Assembly: GCA_003644275.1 (NCBI GenBank) | Contig: QNBY01000049.1 | Coordinates: 1-7,334, forward strand | Direction of reading: 5' to 3' | Source: Planctomycetota bacterium | GTDB taxonomy: Bacteria > Planctomycetota > B143-G9 | DNA length: 7,334 bases | In this document: positions 1 through 7,334 of the stretch, in pieces | How the letters are laid out: each line of letters starts with the position of its first letter | Position numbering within the stretch: position 1 is the first letter of the stretch | Notes under the pieces: model-generated | What the model was told of the DNA's origin: nothing | The model's database searches: none | What the model saw: the letters and a program-made list of their open reading frames with translations, nothing else | Position numbers and translations under genes: made by a program

Positions 1-1
1 C

Positions 2-1174
2 AAGAAGGGAGCCCAGGACGCCCACGAGGCCATCCGCCCCACCGACGTCTTCCTCACCCCGGAGAAGGTCAAGCCCTGGCTCGGCCGCGACCAGTTCCGC
101 CTCTATAAGCTCATCTGGCACCAGTTCGTGGCCTCCCAGATGAAGCCCGCCCGCTTCGAGGTCGTAACCGCCGACATAGAGGCCGCCGACGCCGTCTTCC
201 GCGCCTCCGGCAAGCGCCTGCTCTTCGACGGCCACCTCCGCGCCTCCTGGGGCGGCGAGAAGGATTCCTCCTCCCTCCTGCCGCCGCTCTCCGAGGGCGA
301 ACCCCTCGACCTCGTGGAGCTCGCCGCCTCCCAGCACTTCACCCAGCCCCCGCCGCGCTACACCGAGGCCACCCTGGTGAAGACGCTCGAGAAGGAAGGC
401 ATCGGCAGGCCCTCCACCTACGCCGCCATCATCTCCACCATCCAGCAGCGCGGCTACGTGAAGCTCGAGGAAAAGAAGTTCGTCCCCACCGAGCTGGGCG
501 AGCTCGTCACGAAGAAGCTCGTCGAGCACTTCCCCGACATTCTCGACGTCTCCTTCACCCGCGGCATGGAGGAACGCCTGGACCTCATAGAGGAAGGCGA
601 GGCCCGCTGGCTGGACGTGGTGAGGGACTTCTACGAGCGCTTCTCCCGCGCGCTGGAGAAGGCCGCCGCCGAGATGGCCTCCGAGAGGGGCAAGCCCGCC
701 GAGAGCGGCGAGAAATGCCCCGAGTGCGGCGCTCCCCTCGTCGAGCGCATCTCCCGTTACGGCCGCTTCCTCGCCTGTTCCGCCTATCCCAAGTGCAAGT
801 ACGTCAAGCGCGACGAGTCCCGCCCCGCCCCCCAGGCCACCGGCGAGAAGTGCCCCGAGTGCGGCGGGGAGCTCGTCGTCCGCCGCGGCCGCCGCGGCCC
901 CTTCATCGCCTGCTCCAACTATCCCGACTGCAAGTACACCCGCGACATCGCCGGGGCCTCCGATCCCGTCCTCGGCAAGACCGTCGAGGAAGTCCGCTGT
1001 CCCAAGTGCGGCGCTCCCATGGTGGTCCGCCGCTCTCGCCGCGGCTATTTCCTCGGCTGTTCCGCCTACCCCAAGTGCAAGGGAACAGCGAAGGTGCCTC
1101 CCGGCCTCATCGAGCGCCTCAAGGCCGAGGCCGCGGCCGAATCCCCCGCGGAAGGGGAGGGGAGCGGCGACTGA
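2..1174 (+). CDS. topA: DNA topoisomerase I (type IA), C-terminal part, 5' end outside window
   Basis: Type IA topoisomerase, which relaxes negative supercoils by passing one strand through a transient break. The frame is open from base 2 and gives 390 residues. The visible part opens with the QDAHEAIRPT motif (residues 5-14) and has GIGRPSTY near residue 133, both family hallmarks. The catalytic tyrosine region (usually in a YMRTDS context) lies before the window, so roughly the N-terminal half is missing. The tail carries three four-cysteine zinc ribbons beginning at residues 239, 284 and 333 (pattern CPxCG ... CSxYPxCK), as expected for bacterial TopA, where they help bind single-stranded DNA. 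The last residues are acidic and low in complexity. The TGA stop overlaps the ATG of the following Xer recombinase gene by one base, so the two are probably co-transcribed and translationally coupled. Identification is secure. Confidence 0.97.
   Translation, partial: KKGAQDAHEAIRPTDVFLTPEKVKPWLGRDQFRLYKLIWHQFVASQMKPARFEVVTADIEAADAVFRASGKRLLFDGHLRASWGGEKDSSSLLPPLSEGEPLDLVELAASQHFTQPPPRYTEATLVKTLEKEGIGRPSTYAAIISTIQQRGYVKLEEKKFVPTELGELVTKKLVEHFPDILDVSFTRGMEERLDLIEEGEARWLDVVRDFYERFSRALEKAAAEMASERGKPAESGEKCPECGAPLVERISRYGRFLACSAYPKCKYVKRDESRPAPQATGEKCPECGGELVVRRGRRGPFIACSNYPDCKYTRDIAGASDPVLGKTVEEVRCPKCGAPMVVRRSRRGYFLGCSAYPKCKGTAKVPPGLIERLKAEAAAESPAEGEGSGD
716..1081 (+). repeat. Three tandem zinc-ribbon modules in topA
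   Basis: Three C4 zinc ribbons start at bases 716, 851 and 998. Modules 1 and 3 share a 24-base stretch at their second cysteine pair (776-799 and 1058-1081) that differs at one position, and also share 13 bases after the first pair. Module 2 is clearly different at the same sites. The repeat lies inside the coding region and is a protein-domain repeat, not a mobile element. Confidence 0.8.
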
Positions 1175-2094
1175 TGGCCGCGCTCGCGGAGCACGCGGAG
1201 GAATTCCTCTCCTTCCTCCGTTTCGAGCGCAAGCTTTCCGAAAACACGCTCCGCTCCTATTCCGCCGACATCAACCAGCTCATCGCCTGGGCCGACGAGA
1301 ACGGCCTGGGCGGCGAGGACGTCTCCCGCTTCACTCCCGACCACCTGCGCGAGTTCCTCCTCTTCCTCCGCGCCGGTCCCGTCTCCTATTCCCTCGCCAC
1401 CGTGGCCCGCAAGGTGTCGGCGGTCAAGGCGTTCTTCAGGTTCCTGCTCAAGCGCGGCTACGTCTCCTCCAACCCCATGGCCGCCGTCCGCACCCCGAAG
1501 TTCCGCCGCAGGCTTCCCGTGTACCTTGAGGAAGCGGAGGTCGAACGCCTCCTCGAGAGCGTGCAGGGCGACGACGTCTTCGCCCGCCGCGACAGGGCGA
1601 TTCTGGAATGCCTCTACTCCGCCGGGCTCCGAGCCTCCGAGCTCGTCGCGCTCGACACGGACTCCGTGGACATGTCCCAGGGCGCCGCCGTCGTGAGAGG
1701 CAAGGGCGGCAAGGAACGCATGGTCTTCTTCGGCCCCTACGCCCTCGAAGCCCTCCGAAGCTACCTCCGCCTCCGCCTCTCCCTGACGGGGGGCGACGCC
1801 GCCGGCCCCCTCTTCGTCAACCGCTTCGGCACGCGCTTGACTACCCGCTCCCTCCAGCGTATAATCGCGAAGCACTGCCTCGCGGCCGGCCTTCCCAGGG
1901 GGGTGACGCCTCACACTCTGCGCCATTCGTTCGCCACTCACATGTTGAACAAGGGGGCCGACCTGAGGCTCATACAGGAGTTGCTCGGCCACAGCTCCAT
2001 CGCCACCACCCAGATCTACACCCACCTCTCGCCCGAGCGCCTGAGGGAGATTTACCTTCGCGCCCACCCGCGGGCGAGGCGAAGCGGAGACTGA
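1174..2094 (+). CDS. xerC: Xer-type tyrosine recombinase (XerC-like)
   Basis: Site-specific tyrosine recombinase of 306 residues, the normal Xer length. Members of this family resolve chromosome dimers at dif sites. An N-terminal SAM-like core-binding domain (about residues 5-95) precedes the catalytic domain (about 115-295). All catalytic residues are present: Arg153 in GLRASEL, Lys177 in RGKGGKER, His247 and Arg250 in TPHTLRHSFATH, His273 in LGHSS and the nucleophile Tyr282 in QIYTHLS. The C-terminal end, with AHPRA followed by basic residues, resembles XerC more than XerD, but the split between these paralogues cannot be settled from sequence alone. The start at 1174 is chosen because it overlaps the topA stop (TGATG), has a GGAGGGGAG ribosome site about 9 bases upstream, and gives the canonical N-terminus. 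A topA-xer pairing is common in bacteria. Confidence 0.95.
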   Translation: MAALAEHAEEFLSFLRFERKLSENTLRSYSADINQLIAWADENGLGGEDVSRFTPDHLREFLLFLRAGPVSYSLATVARKVSAVKAFFRFLLKRGYVSSNPMAAVRTPKFRRRLPVYLEEAEVERLLESVQGDDVFARRDRAILECLYSAGLRASELVALDTDSVDMSQGAAVVRGKGGKERMVFFGPYALEALRSYLRLRLSLTGGDAAGPLFVNRFGTRLTTRSLQRIIAKHCLAAGLPRGVTPHTLRHSFATHMLNKGADLRLIQELLGHSSIATTQIYTHLSPERLREIYLRAHPRARRSGD

Positions 2095-2111
2095 GGCCCG
2101 CCTCCTCCTCC

Positions 2112-2126
2112 CGGCGGCTCCCGCCG
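2112..2126 (+). other. Short GC hairpin after xerC, doubtful terminator
   Basis: A perfect 6-bp stem (CGGCGG, loop CTC, CCGCCG) lies 18 bases past the xerC stop and is followed by CCCTTTCG. The stem is short and the T run is only three bases, so at best it would be a weak attenuator before the rhomboid gene. It may be chance in GC-rich DNA. Confidence 0.2.
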
Positions 2127-2155
2127 CCCTTTCGAGATCCCCCACCGCGAAAGGG
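2127..2155 (+). promoter_or_regulatory. Hairpin that would mask the rhomboid ribosome-binding site
   Basis: CCCTTTCG (2127-2134) and CGAAAGGG (2148-2155) are perfect complements around a 13-base loop. The right arm contains the GGG of the Shine-Dalgarno sequence GGGGTGA (2153-2159) for the ATG at 2169. If formed in the mRNA, it would limit ribosome access. The pairing is seen directly; a regulatory role is inferred. Confidence 0.4.
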
Positions 2156-2159
2156 GTGA
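2153..2159 (+). promoter_or_regulatory. Ribosome-binding site of the rhomboid gene
   Basis: GGGGTGA ends nine bases before the ATG at 2169. It supports that start over the ATG at 2159-2161, which lies in another frame and overlaps this site. Confidence 0.6.
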
Positions 2160-2168
2160 TGCGGCGTC

Positions 2169-3362
2169 ATGTTGCCCGTCTTCGACAACGTAAGAAAGAG
2201 GCGCCTCCCGTACGCTACAGCGCTTCTGGCGGGGCTGATGCTCGGCTTCACGAACGCCTATTGGTTCTGGGACCCCGCGGCGATCGGGGCCTTCAACAGC
2301 GCCTTCCTCCAGTCGAAGATAGTGGCCGGCCGCTGGGAGGCCGTCTTCCTCGACGTTACCATACTCACGAGCCTCTTCATACACGGCGGCATCTTCCACT
2401 TCCTCTTCAACGCCGTCTATCTCGCCGCCTTCGCCCCCTCGCTCGAGAGCAGGTGGGGCCACGGCCGCTTCCTCTTCTACTTCCTGTTCTTCGGCTGGGC
2501 CGCCACGCTCATCGAGGTGATATTCCGCCACGATCCCGCCTGGATAATCGGCGCCTCCGGCGCGATCTCCGGCCTGATGGGGGCCTACGTGGCCTCCTTC
2601 CGCGGGGCGCGGATGGTGCTCTACTTCCCTCCCGTCCTCGTTCTCCCCGTCCCGGCCTGGATCTTCGTCGGCCTATGGTTCCTCATGCAGCTGATGTACG
2701 CCCTGAACGCGGGCGAATCCGACGTGGCCTGGTGGGCTCACGTCGGCGGCGCGGTGATCGGCTTCCTGGTCGGCCTCGTCGCCCGTCCCGCCCCGCCTCC
2801 GAAGGGTTACGAGGAAAGCGCGGAGGAAAAGCCCCGCGTCCCCTTCCGCGATCCGGACGCCGTCCCCTACGTCCCGCTCGTCACGCCCGACGAAGAACGG
2901 CCCCCTGAGCGGGGGCCGTTCGATCCTTCTCCGTCGGGACGGCGCGCGATGCTTTCCTTCACGCCGGCCCTCTATTCGTGCGGCGTCAGACGACTACGTT
3001 CTCGTCCGATTTCTTCTCGCCTTCCTCGTCCTCCTCGTAGGGCGCGACGAGGCATTCCGCCGTCAGAAGCATACCGGCCATCGAGGCTGCGTTCTCCAGG
3101 GCGGTCCGGGCCACCTTCGTGGGATCGAGTATCCCGCGCTCGCGCAGGTTCACGTACTCGTGGGTCCGCGCGTCGAAGCCCATGTCGCCCTCCAGCTCGG
3201 CCACCTCGCTCACTACCACCGTTCCGTCTGCGCCGGAGTTCTCGGCGATCTGCCGCAGAGGCGCGGCCATCGCGGTCGCTACCGCCTTCGCTCCGAGGGC
3301 CTCGTCGCCCTCCAGCTCCGCGGCCTTCTCCTTCACGCGCGCGGCCCCGCGCAGGAAGGTGA
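2169..3362 (+). CDS. Rhomboid-family intramembrane serine protease; true C-terminus uncertain (probably near 2908)
   Basis: Intramembrane serine protease of the rhomboid family, which cuts transmembrane helices in the lipid bilayer. The catalytic dyad is visible: Ser130 in GASGAISG and His191 in AHVGG. The HxxxN motif (His77 and Asn81), which supports the oxyanion hole, is also present. About six hydrophobic segments fall between residues 13 and 205. A soluble proline- and charge-rich tail follows from about residue 206. Substrate is unknown. The oddity is the end: residues up to about 246 look like real protein, but no in-frame stop occurs before the hairpin at 2895-2921. The literal frame runs on to 3362, 377 bases into the convergent groEL, and that extension is Arg/Pro/Ser-rich antisense-type sequence. 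A TGA at 2906-2908 lies in the -1 frame inside the hairpin. An indel in the C run, a true frameshift or loss of the stop would explain this. Family call is firm, the end is not. Confidence 0.85.
   Translation: MLPVFDNVRKRRLPYATALLAGLMLGFTNAYWFWDPAAIGAFNSAFLQSKIVAGRWEAVFLDVTILTSLFIHGGIFHFLFNAVYLAAFAPSLESRWGHGRFLFYFLFFGWAATLIEVIFRHDPAWIIGASGAISGLMGAYVASFRGARMVLYFPPVLVLPVPAWIFVGLWFLMQLMYALNAGESDVAWWAHVGGAVIGFLVGLVARPAPPPKGYEESAEEKPRVPFRDPDAVPYVPLVTPDEERPPERGPFDPSPSGRRAMLSFTPALYSCGVRRLRSRPISSRLPRPPRRARRGIPPSEAYRPSRLRSPGRSGPPSWDRVSRARAGSRTRGSARRSPCRPPARPPRSLPPFRLRRSSRRSAAEARPSRSLPPSLRGPRRPPAPRPSPSRARPRAGR
2895..2921. terminator. Bidirectional intrinsic terminator between convergent rhomboid and groEL
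   Basis: A perfect 11-bp stem, GAACGGCCCCC (2895-2905) with GGGGGCCGTTC (2911-2921), closes a five-base loop, TGAGC. It is followed by CGATCCTTCT on the + strand and by a TTC-rich stretch on the - strand. Neither U tract is strong. It sits between convergent genes, 64 bases beyond the groEL stop, and probably serves both transcripts. It overlaps the open rhomboid frame. Confidence 0.75.
2904..2908 (+). other. Candidate genuine stop of the rhomboid gene, one frame off
   Basis: CCT (rhomboid codon 246, 2904-2906) is followed in frame by GAG. If the frame slips back one base within the C5 run (2901-2905), CCC is read and TGA (2906-2908) follows at once. One extra C in the run would have the same effect. 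That would give a protein of about 246 residues ending in Arg-Pro-Pro. Confidence 0.4.
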
Positions 3363-4608
3363 CCCCTCCGCCCAGAACCACGCCTTCCTCCGCCGCGGCC
3401 CGCGCCGCGTTCACCGCGTCCTCGATGAGGGCCTTCTTCGCCTTCAGCTCCGTCTCGGTGGCGGCGCCGACGGATATCTCCGCCACTCCGCCCGCCAGTT
3501 TCGAGAGCCTCTCCTCCAGCTTCTCGCGGTCGTAGTTGGAGGTGGTCTGCTCCATCGCGCTGCGGATCTGCTCGATGCGGGCGTCTATCGCCTCGCGTTC
3601 GCCCTTGCCGCCGATGATGACGGTGTTCTCCTTCTCCACCTCCACCTTGTCGGCGCGCCCGAGCACGTCGAGGCCCACGTTGTCTATCTTCATGCCCTTC
3701 TCCTCGCTGACCACCGTGCCGCCGGTCAGCACGGCTATGTCCTCGAGGATGGCCTTACGCCGCTCGCCGAAGGCAGGCGCCTTCACCGCGCAAACCTTCA
3801 GCACGCCGCGCAGCGTGTTGATGACCAGAAGCGACAGCACCTCCGCCTCCACGTCCTCCGCGATTATGAGAAGCGGCTTGCCCTGCGACGCCACCTTCTC
3901 CAGCAGCGGAAGTATCTCCTGCACGGTGGATATCTTCTTGTCGTACAGCAGGATGTAGGGCTCCTCCAGCACCGCCTTCAGCTTCTCGCGGTCGGTGATG
4001 AAGTAGGGCGACAGGTAGCCCTTGTCGAAGTTGAGCCCGTCAACGAACTCCACCGTGGTGGCGAGGGTCTTGCCCTCCTTCGTGGTCACCGCGCCCTTCG
4101 CGGACACCTTCTCGATGGCCTTCGCCACGAGCTCCCCTATCTCCCTGTCGTTGTTCGCGGAGATGGAGGCCACGTGCGCGAGCTTCTCGAAGTTGTCGCA
4201 GGGCTGGGAGACCTCGTCCAGGAATCCGCGGAACGCATCCACGGCCTTGTCCATCCCGCGCTTGAGGGCCATCGGGTTCGCGCCCGCCGACAGGTGGCGC
4301 AGCGCCTCCAGGTATATGGCCTCCGTGAGCAGCGCCGAGGTGGTGGTGCCGTCGCCGCAGGCGTCGTTCGTCTTCGTCGTCACTTCCCTCACCAGCGACG
4401 CCGCGAGGTTCTCGAACGGATCCTCGAGCTCTATGTCCTTTATCACCGTAACCCCGTCCGCCGTAGCGAGGGGCTTGTCCGCGCTGCGCTGAAGCACGAC
4501 GTTCCGCCCCGCGGGGCCGAGCGTCACCCGCGCGGCGTCCACGGTCTTGCGGACGCCCGCCGCGAGCTTCGCCCGCGCGTTGTCCGAGTAGGTGAGCTGT
4601 TTCGCCAT
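2986..4608 (-). CDS. groL: 60-kDa chaperonin GroEL, divergent downstream copy
   Basis: Group I chaperonin of 540 residues, close to the usual length, that folds proteins with ATP in a double-ring cavity capped by GroES. ATP-site aspartates are present: Asp51 in ADGVTV, Asp86 in GDGTTT and Asp397 in IEDAVNA, with GGG at 413-415. Apical residues used for substrate and GroES binding look canonical: GYLSPYF (Tyr198, Tyr202, Phe203). Departures from the consensus include Ala for Lys before Asp51, Cys84 for Ala just before the GDGTTT loop, and [18 protein letters not shown] in place of the usual [12 protein letters not shown] context. The C-terminus is acidic and ends in ENVVV, with no Gly-Gly-Met tail. 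The start (MAK) follows groES by 13 bases with GGAGGG six bases upstream. It is the last gene of the operon, and a hairpin follows 64 bases after its stop. It is probably a specialised paralogue. Confidence 0.97.
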   Translation of the reverse strand: MAKQLTYSDNARAKLAAGVRKTVDAARVTLGPAGRNVVLQRSADKPLATADGVTVIKDIELEDPFENLAASLVREVTTKTNDACGDGTTTSALLTEAIYLEALRHLSAGANPMALKRGMDKAVDAFRGFLDEVSQPCDNFEKLAHVASISANNDREIGELVAKAIEKVSAKGAVTTKEGKTLATTVEFVDGLNFDKGYLSPYFITDREKLKAVLEEPYILLYDKKISTVQEILPLLEKVASQGKPLLIIAEDVEAEVLSLLVINTLRGVLKVCAVKAPAFGERRKAILEDIAVLTGGTVVSEEKGMKIDNVGLDVLGRADKVEVEKENTVIIGGKGEREAIDARIEQIRSAMEQTTSNYDREKLEERLSKLAGGVAEISVGAATETELKAKKALIEDAVNAARAAAEEGVVLGGGVTFLRGAARVKEKAAELEGDEALGAKAVATAMAAPLRQIAENSGADGTVVVSEVAELEGDMGFDARTHEYVNLRERGILDPTKVARTALENAASMAGMLLTAECLVAPYEEDEEGEKKSDENVVV

Positions 4609-4614
4609 GTCGTG

Positions 4615-4620
4615 CCCTCC
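4615..4620 (-). promoter_or_regulatory. Ribosome-binding site of the downstream groEL
   Basis: GGAGGG on the - strand, six bases before the ATG at 4608. It follows the groES TAA stop directly (AAAGGAGGG), so ribosomes ending groES finish next to this site, which suggests coupled translation. Confidence 0.7.
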
Positions 4621-4621
4621 T

Positions 4622-4912
4622 TTATTCCTCTATCACCGCGAGAATGTCGTCCTCCCGAAGCAGCAGGAACTTCTCCTCGCCCTTCTTGATCTCCGTCCCG
4701 GCGTACTTGCTGTAGATGACCTTCTGGCCCACCTTTACCTCCAGCGGCGCGCGCGAGCCGTCGTCCTTCACCCTGCCCGGGCCGACGGCCAGCACCTCGC
4801 CCCGGTTGCTCTTCTCTTTCGCCGTGTCGGGAAGGATTATCCCGCCGGGCGTCTTGTCCTCGGCTTCGATGGGCTTTATCAGAACTCGGTCGTCAAGCGG
4901 TTTGATCTTCAT
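4622..4912 (-). CDS. groS: 10-kDa co-chaperonin GroES
   Basis: Co-chaperonin that forms the seven-subunit lid over the GroEL cavity. It has 96 residues, normal for the family, and opens with the typical [13 protein letters not shown] strand. The mobile loop (about residues 17-33) contains GGIILPD, whose IIL (25-27) matches the hydrophobic tripeptide that docks on the GroEL apical domain. Conserved [10 protein letters not shown] and the late region [13 protein letters not shown] are also present. The gene lies between two groEL genes, 15 bases after the upstream stop and 13 bases before the downstream start, so one lid protein appears to be made with both chaperonins. This order differs from the common groES-groEL pair. 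No second groES is visible in the window. Identification is secure. Confidence 0.98.
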   Translation of the reverse strand: MKIKPLDDRVLIKPIEAEDKTPGGIILPDTAKEKSNRGEVLAVGPGRVKDDGSRAPLEVKVGQKVIYSKYAGTEIKKGEEKFLLLREDDILAVIEE

Positions 4913-4915
4913 CGC

Positions 4916-4924
4916 ATCACCTCC
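4916..4924 (-). promoter_or_regulatory. Strong ribosome-binding site of groES
   Basis: GGAGGTGAT on the - strand is a nine-base match to the 16S rRNA anti-Shine-Dalgarno, placed a few bases before the ATG at 4912 and just after the groEL stop. It is the strongest site in the operon, consistent with high output of the lid protein. Confidence 0.75.
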
Positions 4925-4927
4925 GGA

Positions 4928-6760
<1,833 letters not shown>

Positions 6761-6770
6761 AAGCCCGAGC

Positions 6771-7334
6771 CTACCCCGCGTAGCTGTGCAGCCCCGTCAG
6801 CAGGAAGTTCACGCCGAAGTAGTTGAACAGCACAGTGAGGAACCCCGCCACCACCGCCCAGGGCGCGAGCGCCGCCGCGCGCCCCCCGCTCCTGCGCAGG
6901 TGCAGGTACGACAGCAGCGACAGCCACGTTATGAACGCCCACACCTCCTTGGGATCCCAGCCCCAGTACCGCCCCCACGCCACGTCGCCCCACACCGAGC
7001 CGGTCATTATCGCCAGCGACAGGAACGCCAGCGCCGCGAGAGAGGTGCCTTGGAGCGCCCTCTCCGGTTTCGCGCTCCCCTCCAGCCGCGCGAAGCCCCC
7101 CCATCTCGTCATGGCCGTCCAGAACAGCGGAAGCGCCAGCGCCCCGCCCACGAAGGCCGCCGCCAGCACCACCCCGCCGGTTTCCAGCGGCCCGCCGGTC
7201 GCCGCGACGCCCGCCTTCTTCAGCGCGCCCAACACCAGGTAGGCCGCCCCCCCGCAGACGAGGAACACCGTTACCCCCGCCGCGCAGACCCGCTGCGCGC
7301 CGCCGTTCCCCATCAGCTTCATCAGCGCCGCCGC
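6771..7334 (-). CDS. CcsA/ResC-type cytochrome c assembly protein, C-terminal part, 5' end outside window
   Basis: Membrane protein of System II cytochrome c maturation, which moves heme across the membrane and presents it for attachment to apocytochrome c. The frame is open to the window edge, so the 187 visible residues are probably the C-terminal half of a protein of about 300 or more. Numbering from the ATG at 7322, hydrophobic segments lie at about 12-34, 48-70, 93-110, 127-141 and 152-175. The tryptophan-rich heme-handling motif WGRYWGWDPKE is at 116-126. His141 (SYLHLRR) and His179 (GLHSYAG) match two of the three conserved family histidines. The first histidine, expected roughly 75-100 residues before His141, is not seen in the fragment. 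The stop is TAG at 6773-6771. The gene is co-directional with the gro operon but 214 bases apart, so probably a separate unit. It could also be named ccsB, resC or ccmC-like. Confidence 0.9.
   Translation of the reverse strand, partial: AAALMKLMGNGGAQRVCAAGVTVFLVCGGAAYLVLGALKKAGVAATGGPLETGGVVLAAAFVGGALALPLFWTAMTRWGGFARLEGSAKPERALQGTSLAALAFLSLAIMTGSVWGDVAWGRYWGWDPKEVWAFITWLSLLSYLHLRRSGGRAAALAPWAVVAGFLTVLFNYFGVNFLLTGLHSYAG

Noticed and set aside
1066..2145. 359-residue - strand frame opposite the Xer gene
   Set aside because: Gly/Ala/Glu-rich antisense shadow of a certain recombinase gene.
2156..2908. 250-residue + strand frame overlapping the rhomboid gene
   Set aside because: Arg/Pro-rich out-of-frame shadow. 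Only its TGA at 2906-2908 is of interest, as the possible real rhomboid stop.
3160..4689. 509-residue + strand frame opposite the downstream groEL
   Set aside because: Antisense shadow with the same biased composition and no family motif.

Overview
This is a GC-rich stretch of bacterial chromosome made of housekeeping genes, with no mobile element, CRISPR array or RNA gene that I can see. Third codon positions are mostly G or C, yet isoleucine is often written ATA. The cell uses the CcsA/ResC (System II) route of cytochrome c assembly and has two chaperonin paralogues. I cannot name the lineage; a Gram-negative bacterium from a poorly sampled phylum would fit. The groEL-groES-groEL order recalls some planctomycete-type bacteria, but that is memory, not proof.

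Layout. On the + strand, positions 2-2908 hold the 3' half of topA (DNA topoisomerase I, three zinc ribbons), then a Xer tyrosine recombinase whose ATG overlaps the topA stop by one base, then a rhomboid-family membrane protease. A perfect 11-bp hairpin at 2895-2921 separates these genes from the convergent - strand chaperonin operon and could terminate both. Read literally, the rhomboid frame does not stop before this hairpin and stays open to 3362, deep inside the antisense of groEL.

On the - strand, 6556 down to 2986, lies a tight operon in the order groEL (upstream copy), groES, groEL (downstream copy), with gaps of 15 and 13 bases. The two chaperonins differ clearly: the upstream copy has a standard ATP pocket but altered apical substrate-binding residues, and the downstream copy the reverse. 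Neither ends in a Gly-Gly-Met tail. The 214-base leader upstream has no recognisable CIRCE element but contains an imperfect inverted repeat (6718-6760) and a purine-rich tract. At the right edge, also on the - strand, is the C-terminal part of a CcsA/ResC-type cytochrome c assembly protein with the tryptophan-rich WWD motif.

Functionally, topA and xer pair two chromosome-topology functions (supercoil relaxation and dimer resolution). The gro operon supplies one co-chaperonin for two non-identical GroEL proteins. I see no clearly new system; the best leads are the divergent chaperonin pair, the missing rhomboid stop codon, and the inverted repeat before the gro operon.
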